In this document: piece after piece, positions 1 through 5,965 of the stretch
How positions within the stretch are numbered: position 1 is the stretch's first letter
Layout of the letters: each line of letters begins with the position of its first letter
Source: an uncultured Klebsiella sp.
GTDB taxonomy: Bacteria > Pseudomonadota > Gammaproteobacteria > Enterobacterales > Enterobacteriaceae
Assembly: GCA_902490055.1 (NCBI GenBank)
Contig: CABUCP010000114.1
Span: 1 to 8,376 of the forward strand
Length of the DNA: 8,376 nucleotides
Direction of reading: 5' to 3'
Made by a program: the position numbers and the translations under genes
Notes under the pieces: generated by a model
What the model saw: only the letters and a program-made list of their open reading frames with translations
Databases searched by the model: none
Told to the model about the DNA's origin: nothing

Positions 1-84
1 CTCAAATATGAAACGCTATGCTTGTGGTAATTCATATTATTGAGCCATCATGGCCCCAGAACCGGTACCTAGCCATCGCACTGT

Positions 85-264
85 TTATCTGCAGCGGCAG
101 GCTGACACAGGATGAGTAGTGTCGCATTCGCCGATTTTCACTTTTTTTATATAACTGTTATCGCCGCCGGGCCGTTTTTCCCAACGGTAGACCGGTCTAT
201 CCTCGACGCATTCACACCATGAATCCTCTTTGTAGATCGGAGAACCTATGAAAGCCATTGCCAT
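85..264 (-). pseudogene. Unrecognised small reading frame, possible gene remnant
   Basis: A minus-strand frame ends in TAA at 85-87 and could start at an ATG at 262-264, giving 59 residues. I do not recognise it. From about residue 11 to the end the composition looks like a real soluble protein: mixed charged and aromatic residues, two Trp and six Cys (a C-x-C pair near residue 17, others near 47, 56 and 58), and mostly ordinary enterobacterial codons. Upstream of about 250 the same open frame continues to 768 but becomes low-complexity Ser/Ala/Pro, the usual antisense shadow of the GC-rich gene there. No convincing ribosome binding site precedes the ATG, which lies inside the coding start of the plus-strand oxidoreductase gene. 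The simplest reading is the 3' end of a gene whose 5' part was lost. A genuine small antisense gene or pure chance are alternatives. Confidence 0.3.
188..199. promoter_or_regulatory. Perfect 12-bp palindrome, candidate operator
   Basis: TAGACCGGTCTA is a perfect inverted repeat lying 48 bp upstream of the oxidoreductase start codon. Half-sites of the TAGAC type are typical of TetR-family operators, including, as I recall it, the NemR box for electrophile and quinone responses. A repressor of that kind would fit a quinone-oxidoreductase-like target. A poor sigma-70 match (TTTTTC at 175-180, TATCCT at 198-203, 17-bp spacer) would place the palindrome inside the promoter spacer. No regulator gene is visible in the window to pair with it. 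The operator role is inference. Confidence 0.4.
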
Positions 265-1255
265 TACCCAGACCGCCGCTGACGGCAACAACATTCCTTT
301 TTTACATGATATCGATCTGCCTGATCCGCAGGCGCAGGGGCACGATCTGTTGGTCGAGGTCAAAGCCATTTCGGTGAACCCGGTCGACACCAAAGTGCGC
401 GCCGGGTTTAACGCCGATACCCCGCGGGTGCTGGGCTGGGATGCGGTGGGCGTCGTCAAAGCCGTCGGCGATGCGGTAACCCTTTTCACTCCGGGCGATG
501 AAGTATGGTACGCCGGCGCGCTGGGCCGCCCCGGCAGCAATAGCGAACTACAGCTGGTTGATGAACGCATCGTGGCGCTGAAACCGCACTCGCTGGAGAA
601 TGCCGCCGCCGCCGCGCTGCCTCTGACCGCCATCACCGCCTGGGAGCTATTGTTCCATCGCCTTGGCGTGCAGGAAGGCGGTAACACCGGCGATACGCTG
701 CTGATCGTCGGCGCGGCGGGCGGCGTTGGGTCCATCCTCACCCAGTTGGCCAGCAAACTCACCAACATGACGGTGATTGGTACCGCATCGCGCCCGGAAA
801 GCCAGAAGTGGGTACGCGAGGCCGGGGCGCATCACGTCATTGACCACAGCAAGCCGCTCAGTAAAGAACTGGCGAAAATCGGCATTCACGCCGTGACCCA
901 CGTCGCCAGCCTGACCAATACCGACCAGCACTTTAACGAACTGATCGCCGCGCTCGCCCCTCAGGGTAAGCTGGCGCTGATAGATGACCCGGAGACCCTG
1001 GACGTGGTGCCGTTGAAAGCGAAAAGCATTTCACTGCATTGGGAGTTTATGTTCACCCGCTCGATGTTTGAAACCGATGACATGATCGCCCAACATCAGC
1101 TACTGACCCGCGTCGCGGCGCTGATTGACGATAACACGCTGCGCACCACGCTCGGCGAACACTACGGCACTATCAATGCCGCCAATCTGCAAAAGGCGCA
1201 CGCTAAGCTCGAAACCGGTCGTTCGGTCGGCAAAATTGTGCTGGAGGGTTTTTAA
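248..1255 (+). CDS. Zinc-free MDR oxidoreductase (quinone reductase-like)
   Basis: A 335-residue medium-chain dehydrogenase/reductase with the usual length for the 'zinc-binding alcohol dehydrogenase family protein' group (the TIGR02817-type family). A GroES-like N-terminal domain carries NPVD near residues 44-47 and GWDAVGVV at 63-70. The Rossmann domain has the nucleotide motif GAAGGVGS at 155-162, typical of NADPH-dependent quinone oxidoreductases, and the chain ends in GKIVLEGF as family members do. Despite the family name there is no catalytic Cys/GHE zinc set and no four-Cys structural zinc lobe, so it should act without zinc. It probably reduces quinones or activated carbonyls with NADPH in the cytoplasm; the true substrate is unknown. 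The start is supported by CGGAGA at 238-243. It stands alone, closed by the terminator at 1299-1328. Confidence 0.9.
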   Translation: MKAIAITQTAADGNNIPFLHDIDLPDPQAQGHDLLVEVKAISVNPVDTKVRAGFNADTPRVLGWDAVGVVKAVGDAVTLFTPGDEVWYAGALGRPGSNSELQLVDERIVALKPHSLENAAAAALPLTAITAWELLFHRLGVQEGGNTGDTLLIVGAAGGVGSILTQLASKLTNMTVIGTASRPESQKWVREAGAHHVIDHSKPLSKELAKIGIHAVTHVASLTNTDQHFNELIAALAPQGKLALIDDPETLDVVPLKAKSISLHWEFMFTRSMFETDDMIAQHQLLTRVAALIDDNTLRTTLGEHYGTINAANLQKAHAKLETGRSVGKIVLEGF

Positions 1256-1298
1256 ATGCACGATGAGGCCATTACGCCGATCGCGCCCTGATATCGTT

Positions 1299-1328
1299 GG
1301 CTCCCCACCCCGTGGGGAGCCCTTTTTT
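1299..1328 (+). terminator. Intrinsic terminator after the zinc-free oxidoreductase
   Basis: A perfect 10-bp GC-rich stem (GGCTCCCCAC, 1299-1308, pairing with GTGGGGAGCC, 1312-1321) has a 3-nt loop and is followed by six T (1323-1328). It begins 43 bp after the upstream stop codon. It should stop plus-strand transcription before yahK, making the two oxidoreductase genes separate units. Confidence 0.93.
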
Positions 1329-1354
1329 AACCCTTCGAGCTGCTGTTCCCCCAT

Positions 1355-1369
1355 CCTGGCGCAACCAGG
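1355..1369. promoter_or_regulatory. yahK upstream region with a short dyad
   Basis: The 120 bp between the terminator and yahK must hold the yahK promoter, but I see no convincing -35/-10 pair. The most visible structure is CCTGG (1355-1359) and CCAGG (1365-1369) separated by 5 bp, about 80 bp ahead of the start codon. It may be a regulator site or chance; the arms are short. Confidence 0.2.
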
Positions 1370-1448
1370 CTACGCTTACCCTTGCCGCGCAAAAAACGCT
1401 CACCCCCTTCCGCTTGATTTATCACGCTAATGCACAAGAGGTAATGCT

Positions 1449-2498
1449 ATGCAGATCAACGCTATAGGTACGTACTCCGCCAATCAGCCGCTGGAATCGA
1501 TGGCCATCTCGCGCCGCGATCCCGGCCCGCAGGATGTGCAGATCGCCATTGAATACTGCGGCGTCTGCCACTCCGACCTCCACCAGGCGCGATCGGAGTG
1601 GGCCGGGACGCTGTACCCCTGCGTGCCGGGCCATGAAATAGTGGGCCGGGTCACCGCGGTCGGCAACGCCGTCTCGCGCTACGCCGTGGGCGATCTGGTG
1701 GGCGTCGGCTGTATGGTCGATAGCTGTAAACAGTGCGAGGAGTGCGCAGAAGGGCTGGAAAACTACTGCGATCATATGGTGCTGACCTATAACGGGCCGA
1801 CCCAGGACCCGCCGGGCCATACGCTGGGCGGCTATTCGCAGCAGATCGTGGTCAATGAACGCTACGTACTGCGGGTAAACCATCCCGAAGCGCAGCTCGC
1901 CGCCGTCGCGCCGCTGCTGTGCGCCGGGATCACCACCTACTCACCGCTGCGCCACTGGCACGCCGGGCCGGGCAAAAAAGTCGGCGTCGTCGGCATCGGC
2001 GGGTTGGGGCATATGGGGATCAAGTTGGCTCACGCCATGGGAGCCCACGTGGTGGCCTTTACCACCTCGGAATCCAAGCGCGACGCGGCCAGAGCGCTGG
2101 GCGCGGATGACGTTGTAGTATCGCGCAACGAAGACGAAATGGCGGCCCACGTCAAAAGCTTCGATTTCATCCTCAACACCGTGGCGGCGCCGCACAATCT
2201 CGATGCCTTCACCACGCTGCTAAAACGCGATGGCACTATGACGCTGGTTGGCGCCCCGGCCACGCCGCATCCGTCGCCGGAAGTGTTCAATCTGATTTTC
2301 CGTCGCCGCTCGATTGCCGGTTCGATGATCGGCGGTATCCCGGAAACCCAGGAGATGCTCGACTTCTGCGCCGAACACGGCATCGTCGCCGATATCGAGC
2401 TTATTCACGCCGATCAGATCAACGAAGCCTGGGAAAGAATGGTCAAGGGCGACGTGAAATATCGCTTCGTGATCGACAGTTCGACCCTCGCCGGCTAA
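1449..2498 (+). CDS. yahK: Zinc-dependent, NADPH-linked aldehyde reductase YahK
   Basis: 349 residues, the same length as E. coli YahK and matching it closely along its whole length from memory. It belongs to the cinnamyl-alcohol-dehydrogenase-like zinc MDR family and reduces a broad range of aldehydes to alcohols with NADPH in the cytoplasm. Catalytic zinc ligands are visible as Cys40 (CGVCHSD), His62-Glu63 (GHE) and Cys158. The structural zinc lobe is complete with Cys93, Cys96, Cys99 and Cys107. The Rossmann motif GIGGLGHMG lies at 182-190, and the TTSESK stretch after the second strand fits NADP preference. AAGAGGT just upstream (1436-1442) is a good ribosome binding site. The gene is preceded by a terminator and so probably has its own promoter. 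Its last 4 bp overlap the end of the convergent AraC-type regulator gene. Confidence 0.96.
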   Translation: MQINAIGTYSANQPLESMAISRRDPGPQDVQIAIEYCGVCHSDLHQARSEWAGTLYPCVPGHEIVGRVTAVGNAVSRYAVGDLVGVGCMVDSCKQCEECAEGLENYCDHMVLTYNGPTQDPPGHTLGGYSQQIVVNERYVLRVNHPEAQLAAVAPLLCAGITTYSPLRHWHAGPGKKVGVVGIGGLGHMGIKLAHAMGAHVVAFTTSESKRDAARALGADDVVVSRNEDEMAAHVKSFDFILNTVAAPHNLDAFTTLLKRDGTMTLVGAPATPHPSPEVFNLIFRRRSIAGSMIGGIPETQEMLDFCAEHGIVADIELIHADQINEAWERMVKGDVKYRFVIDSSTLAG

Positions 2499-3451
2499 AC
2501 GCCGCGGCGGAAAGTCCGCCGCCACTCCGTTGGGCTGACGCCAAAGCGCGCTTTAAACTGCTGGCGCCAGGTCACCGCGGAGAGATAGCCCACCGCTTCC
2601 GCCACCTGCTCGACCGGCAAATCCCCCGCCTCGAGCAGGCTCTGGCTGCGGCGCAGACGTTCGGCGGTCAACCAGTCGGCGATGCTCATCCCTGTCGCCC
2701 GGGCGAAGTGACGGGTCAGGGTACGGCGGCTCATTGCCACCACTTCGGCCAGCGAATCAAGATTATGCGGCTCGGTAATATGTTGCTGCAGATAATCCAG
2801 CAGGCAGTTAATCCGCGCATCGCGGGTATTGCGCGGTACCGGCTGGGCGATGAACTGCGCCTGGCCGCCCTCGCGGTGCGGCGGAACAATCATCCGCCGG
2901 GCAATCTGATTAGCGGCGAGGCTGCCAAAACGCTGGCGGATGATATACAGGCAGCAGTCGAGCGCCGCCGCGGTGCCCGCCGAGGTAATTATCCGCTGAT
3001 CATCGACGTACAGAGCGTTGATATCGAGCTGCACCTGCGGAAACAGGCGCTGGAAATCCTGTTCGAACTCCCAGTGGGTCGCCGCCCGCTTGCCGTCCAG
3101 CAGCCCGGCGTAACCGAGGACAAACGCGCCGAGACACAGGCCGACGATTTCCGCGCCGTTCTCATGCGCCCGCCCCAGGCTCGCGATCAGCGCCTGCGGC
3201 GGACGCTGGTTGACCTCGCCCCAGTAGGGCACTACCACGATATCCGCCTGTTCCATCGCGGCAAAATCGCCGCTGGCGTATAGCGCAAAGCCGTCGCGGG
3301 CGCTGAGCAATCCCGGGCGCTCGGCGCATATTTGCAGATTAAAGCGTTTGGTTTCAGAGACCGTATCGCCAAACAGCATGCAGGGGACGGAGTAGTGAAA
3401 CGGGCTAAAGCCCTCAACGGCGACAATCGCCACTTCGGTTAATTTCATCAT
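2495..3451 (-). CDS. GlxA-family AraC-type transcriptional regulator
   Basis: 318 residues with the GlxA/FtrA-like two-part layout. Residues about 5-185 form a DJ-1/PfpI (class I glutamine amidotransferase-like) domain, with the nucleophile-elbow Cys106 in GLCLGAF, the family ATHW stretch at 124-127 and the TAAALD helix at 160-165. Residues about 212-315 form the AraC/XylS DNA-binding domain with two helix-turn-helix units, near 231-252 and 279-302. The N-terminal domain presumably senses a ligand; enzyme activity is not implied. AAGGGGAAGGG lies just before two consecutive ATGs, and I take the first; the second would shorten it by one residue. It is 18 bp downstream of the MBL-fold hydrolase gene on the same strand and probably cotranscribed. 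Targets are unknown; yahK, the hydrolase gene and the NUDIX gene are the local candidates. Confidence 0.9.
   Translation of the reverse strand: MMKLTEVAIVAVEGFSPFHYSVPCMLFGDTVSETKRFNLQICAERPGLLSARDGFALYASGDFAAMEQADIVVVPYWGEVNQRPPQALIASLGRAHENGAEIVGLCLGAFVLGYAGLLDGKRAATHWEFEQDFQRLFPQVQLDINALYVDDQRIITSAGTAAALDCCLYIIRQRFGSLAANQIARRMIVPPHREGGQAQFIAQPVPRNTRDARINCLLDYLQQHITEPHNLDSLAEVVAMSRRTLTRHFARATGMSIADWLTAERLRRSQSLLEAGDLPVEQVAEAVGYLSAVTWRQQFKARFGVSPTEWRRTFRRGV
2504..2522. repeat. GC-rich hairpin at the yahK/regulator 3' junction
   Basis: GCGGCGGA (2504-2511) pairs perfectly with TCCGCCGC (2515-2522) around a 3-nt loop, 6 bp past the yahK stop and inside the last codons of the convergent regulator gene. 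Neither strand has a T tract after it, so it is not a standard intrinsic terminator. It could slow polymerase or protect the 3' end of yahK mRNA, or simply reflect the Arg-rich C-terminal codons of the regulator. Confidence 0.4.
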
Positions 3452-3469
3452 CCCTTCCCCTTGAGCAGG

Positions 3470-4249
3470 TTAATAAACGACGGTTTCCCCATCCTGCGGA
3501 ATACTGACCACCCCGGCAATCTGGTTATCCGCCACATACTGGCGCATCTCTTCACGACTCACCAGGCAGTGGTTAACCGCCTCAAGGTGGATAGCCATGA
3601 TTTTCGCTTCCGGCAGGGCGAAGTGCGTTTTCAGCAGGTCCTCTTTGCCCATGATGATCGGGCCAAAGCCGATAACGTGGGCGTAGCCGGCGTTCAGCAC
3701 CACCACATCCGGGCGCAGCTTCAGCATGTCGGCTTCAATCTCATCGCGCCAGATGGTATCGCCAACCAGCCACAGCGTCTTCTCCTGCGGATGACGGAAC
3801 ACCACGCCGCAGGCCTCGCCCAGACGCTCGGCCATCGCCGGAACCGCGTAGGTGCGGTCGCTGCCGTGCTGACCGGAGGTCGTTTTTTGCAGGCTCACGC
3901 CGGCAAATTCGCTATCTGGCGAAAGCAGGCGAATATCCTGGAATCCCTGGCTGCGCAGCAGCGCGCCGTCGGCCTCATGCTGGACGAAAACCGGCAGGGC
4001 TTTCGGGATCGCGGCGATCGCCGCTTCGTCCCAATGATCCTCGTGGGTGTGGGTAACAATGACCGCATCGACGTCGACAATTTTATCGCGGGAAAACGGC
4101 AGCGCCACCAGCGGATTACGTAATTCGCTGCGCGCGGTTCCCGGGAAGCCCGGCCAGGCGTCTTTGTCCGCCAGCATCGGGTCAATCAGGAATTTTTTAC
4201 CTGCGTATTTAATAATCTGTGTGGCATTACGGATATGAGTGATGTTCAT
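3470..4249 (-). CDS. UlaG-like metallo-beta-lactamase-fold hydrolase
   Basis: 259 residues of the MBL superfamily (COG2220/UlaG-like). The metal-binding set is complete: His67, His69, Asp71 and His72 in THTHEDHWD, His128 in GQHG, Asp164 in VGDT and His221 in AIHLE. No signal peptide is seen, so it is a cytoplasmic hydrolase, probably with two metals; the substrate cannot be read from sequence. I chose the ATG at 4247-4249 because AGAGGA lies 8 bp upstream and the protein then begins MNITHIRNAT, a normal first strand for the fold. The open frame continues to 4492, but that extension would run across the divergent promoter region and into the NUDIX gene and does not look like protein. It is the first gene of a probable two-gene unit with the GlxA-type regulator. 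Confidence 0.9.
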   Translation of the reverse strand: MNITHIRNATQIIKYAGKKFLIDPMLADKDAWPGFPGTARSELRNPLVALPFSRDKIVDVDAVIVTHTHEDHWDEAAIAAIPKALPVFVQHEADGALLRSQGFQDIRLLSPDSEFAGVSLQKTTSGQHGSDRTYAVPAMAERLGEACGVVFRHPQEKTLWLVGDTIWRDEIEADMLKLRPDVVVLNAGYAHVIGFGPIIMGKEDLLKTHFALPEAKIMAIHLEAVNHCLVSREEMRQYVADNQIAGVVSIPQDGETVVY

Positions 4250-4415
4250 TTTAGCGTTCCTCTGTGGGGCAATCTGACGAACATCGTACTGAGTACCAGC
4301 CTGGCGCAATATGGGCATTTGGGCAATGATCGATGAAATCGGGCCAACCTGCGACGGTTGCCATTCGCCGCCGGCTATGTTGTTCTGAAAGCTCAATTTT
4401 CGAAGGAGTGGCAGG
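4250..4415. promoter_or_regulatory. Divergent promoter region, MBL hydrolase / NUDIX
   Basis: These 166 bp separate the divergent hydrolase and NUDIX start codons and must contain at least two promoters. An 11-bp perfect palindrome, GTACT-G-AGTAC, sits at 4286-4296, 37 bp from the hydrolase start. A repeated GGGCA lies in ATGGGCATTTGGGCA at about 4311-4325. On the minus strand TTGCGC and TACGAT are spaced by 15 bp around the palindrome, a weak sigma-70 match. On the plus strand TATGTT (4376-4381) is a possible -10 with no good -35. The palindrome is a plausible operator for the neighbouring regulator or another factor; this is inference. Confidence 0.4.
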
Positions 4416-4961
4416 ATGAAAAAGAAACTGACCGCCGCCGATATGCATAACCCGCAGGTCATCGCCGAGACGCCGTGGTTCAGCATGCGCAAGGTAGGTA
4501 TTGATGTCGCCCCCGGCGAGCGCCGCGATTTTTATTCCATCCACTATCCGCGCCCGGCGGTCGGAATTGTGGCGCTTCAGGATGATAAAGTACTGCTGAT
4601 TCGCCATTACCGCTATCTGATCGATCAGGTGGTGTGGGCTATCCCGTCAGGCGGCGTCGATGAAGGTGAAGACCCCGGCGTCGCCGCGCTGCGCGAACTG
4701 CGCGAAGAGACCGGCTGGCAGGCGCAACGCGCTGAGGAAATCATCCGCTACAACCCGTCATACGGGAGCAGCGACCAGCTGTTTATTACCTGGCTGGCTA
4801 CCGATTTGAGCTGGGTTGGAATGGATGCGGATCAGGACGAAGTGATGGAAACCGGCTGGTTTACCTTCGATGAGATAAACCAGCTGATCGCCCGTGGCGA
4901 AATGCCGGATGGGCTGTCACTGGTGCCGCTGCTGCACCTGATGGCGCAGCGAAGGGCTTAG
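4416..4961 (+). CDS. NUDIX hydrolase (ADP-ribose pyrophosphatase-like)
   Basis: 181 residues with a perfect Nudix box fitting GX5EX7REUXEEXGU: Gly79, Glu85, Arg93-Glu94, Glu97-Glu98 and Gly100, the Glu residues being the Mg-binding catalytic centre. The preceding strand IVALQDDKVLLIRHYR and the IPSGG turn match the ADP-ribose/sugar-nucleotide pyrophosphatase branch, which cleaves nucleoside diphosphate-linked compounds to two monophosphates in the cytoplasm. The exact substrate is not determined by sequence. The start is well supported by AAGGAG at 4403-4408, 7 bp before the ATG. It is divergent from the MBL hydrolase and ends 9 bp from the end of the convergent nlpA, with no intrinsic terminator visible between them, so transcripts may run into each other. 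Confidence 0.93.
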   Translation: MKKKLTAADMHNPQVIAETPWFSMRKVGIDVAPGERRDFYSIHYPRPAVGIVALQDDKVLLIRHYRYLIDQVVWAIPSGGVDEGEDPGVAALRELREETGWQAQRAEEIIRYNPSYGSSDQLFITWLATDLSWVGMDADQDEVMETGWFTFDEINQLIARGEMPDGLSLVPLLHLMAQRRA

Positions 4962-4970
4962 CGTAGATGA

Positions 4971-5783
4971 TTACCAGCCCGGTACCGCGCCGCCGTTGAA
5001 GATCGTGTCTGCCGCCTTCGCCACTTCCGGCGACTGGTATGACTGCATAAACTCCTTCACGTTTTCGGCGTCTTTATTGTCTTCACGCGCCACAATGATG
5101 TTCACGTACGGCGAGTTTTTGTCTTCAATAAAGATGCCGTCGCGCACCGGCGATAACCCGGTTTGCTGCAGGTAGGTGGTACTGATAATGGCAACATCGA
5201 CCTTCGGATCGTCAAGCACCCGCGGCAGCTGCGCGCCTTCCAGCTCCATGATTTTCAGGTTGCGCGGGTTGCTGGTGATATCCACCGCCGTCGGCAGCAG
5301 GCCGGTGCCCGCTTTGAGGGTAATCAGCTGCTCTTTTTGCAATAACAATAGCGCGCGGCCGAGGTTGGTCGGGTCGTTGGGAATGGCGATAGTCGCGCCG
5401 TCTTTAATATCAGCGGCCGATTTAATCTTGCGTGAGTACCCCGCCATCGGGAAGACAAAGGTATTACCGATAGCCACCAGATGGTAGCCGTGCGCGTTGT
5501 TGTCCTGTTGCAAATAGGGACGATGCTGGAAAACGTTGGCATCCAGCTCCCCGGCATTGGTGGCATCATTCGGCAGCAGCGAACCGCTGAAGCCCACCAG
5601 TTCGACGTCGAGGCCATATTTTTCCTTCGCCACCTTCTTCGCCACTTCCGCCACATCCTGTTCCGCGCCGTTAATTACCCCGACTTTTATGTGTTTGGCA
5701 TTGTCGTTCTTCTGGTCGCAGCCCGCTAACAGCAGGCCCGCCAGCATCACCGCCGCCGCCGTGCGTAAACGCAATTTCATCAT
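4971..5783 (-). CDS. nlpA: Lipoprotein NlpA (MetQ/NlpA family)
   Basis: 270 residues. The N-terminus is a lipoprotein signal (basic MMKLRLR, hydrophobic stretch 9-20) with the lipobox LLAGC, so Cys22 is the lipidated residue. Asp follows at +2, the Lol-avoidance signal, predicting inner-membrane anchoring facing the periplasm. The mature part is a periplasmic methionine-binding-like fold with the family motifs KVGVINGAEQ, GFSGSLLPNDATN, NVFQHRPYL and IPNDPTNLGRALLLLQK. Those second-strand and VFQHRP segments fit my memory of E. coli NlpA better than MetQ. NlpA is a minor methionine-binding paralogue of MetQ that can work with the MetNI transporter. No metN or metI gene is nearby, so it is an orphan binding protein. 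There are two adjacent ATGs; GGGGT just upstream could serve either, and the second would remove one residue. Confidence 0.93.
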   Translation of the reverse strand: MMKLRLRTAAAVMLAGLLLAGCDQKNDNAKHIKVGVINGAEQDVAEVAKKVAKEKYGLDVELVGFSGSLLPNDATNAGELDANVFQHRPYLQQDNNAHGYHLVAIGNTFVFPMAGYSRKIKSAADIKDGATIAIPNDPTNLGRALLLLQKEQLITLKAGTGLLPTAVDITSNPRNLKIMELEGAQLPRVLDDPKVDVAIISTTYLQQTGLSPVRDGIFIEDKNSPYVNIIVAREDNKDAENVKEFMQSYQSPEVAKAADTIFNGGAVPGW

Positions 5784-5830
5784 CAGTACCCCGTCAGTCC
5801 ATGGAAAATCATTATTATTTTTCGTACAAA

Positions 5831-5860
5831 ACTATAACGATTTTGTGCGCGATTTTTAAA
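5831..5860 (-). promoter_or_regulatory. nlpA: Candidate nlpA promoter
   Basis: On the minus strand TATAGT (complement of 5831-5836) is a good -10, with TTTAAA (complement of 5855-5860) 18 bp upstream as a weak -35. It lies in the most AT-rich stretch of the intergenic region and gives a leader of about 40 nt. AAAATCG occurs twice, 12 bp apart, across this promoter. No -10/-35 pair of similar quality is seen closer to the gene. Confidence 0.45.
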
Positions 5861-5901
5861 CACGAAAAGGTATCAATAAGATGAAAATCGTCTAAACGCC
5901 T

Positions 5902-5957
5902 CCCCGGTAGCGCTTACGCTTACCGGGGCTACCGACCGGATACCCAACCGTAGCCGG
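5902..5957. repeat. REP/BIME-like double hairpin after murP
   Basis: There are two back-to-back hairpins. The first pairs CCCCGGTA (5902-5909) with TACCGGGG (5921-5928), extended by GCG/CGC with a one-base bulge around a CTTA loop, and is followed by CTAC. The second pairs CCGGATAC (5936-5943) with GTAGCCGG (5950-5957) with one mismatch and a CCAACC loop. The CCGG stems, imperfect loops and GTAG/CTAC borders are hallmarks of enterobacterial REP elements arranged as a pair. It starts 8 bp beyond the murP stop, so it would fold in the murP mRNA 3' end and may protect it from exonucleases or act as a weak terminator. There is no U tract right after either stem. Confidence 0.7.
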
Positions 5958-5965
5958 AAATACGC

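Noticed and set aside
45..55. GCCAT-C-ATGGC inverted repeat near the left edge
   Set aside because: The arms are only 5 bp, no T tract follows and no neighbouring gene end gives it context; likely chance.
2708..3283. 191-residue plus-strand reading frame opposite the GlxA-type regulator
   Set aside because: It lies wholly antisense to a gene with clear domain motifs, has no ribosome binding site and shows Arg/His-rich shadow composition.
3461..4123. 220-residue plus-strand reading frame opposite the MBL hydrolase
   Set aside because: It is the complement shadow of a gene with an intact metal-binding set, and its sequence shows no recognisable fold or start signals.
4250..4492. N-terminal extension of the MBL-fold hydrolase by 81 residues
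   Set aside because: The extension crosses the divergent promoter region and overlaps the NUDIX gene start antisense. A good ribosome binding site and a normal first beta strand support the ATG at 4247-4249.
4962..4970. Bidirectional terminator between the NUDIX gene and nlpA
   Set aside because: The gap is 9 bp and no stem followed by a T tract is visible on either strand nearby.
5840..5860. SoxS/MarA-like box upstream of nlpA
   Set aside because: Only a GCAC core is present on the minus strand; the flanking consensus positions do not match, so no regulator site is claimed.
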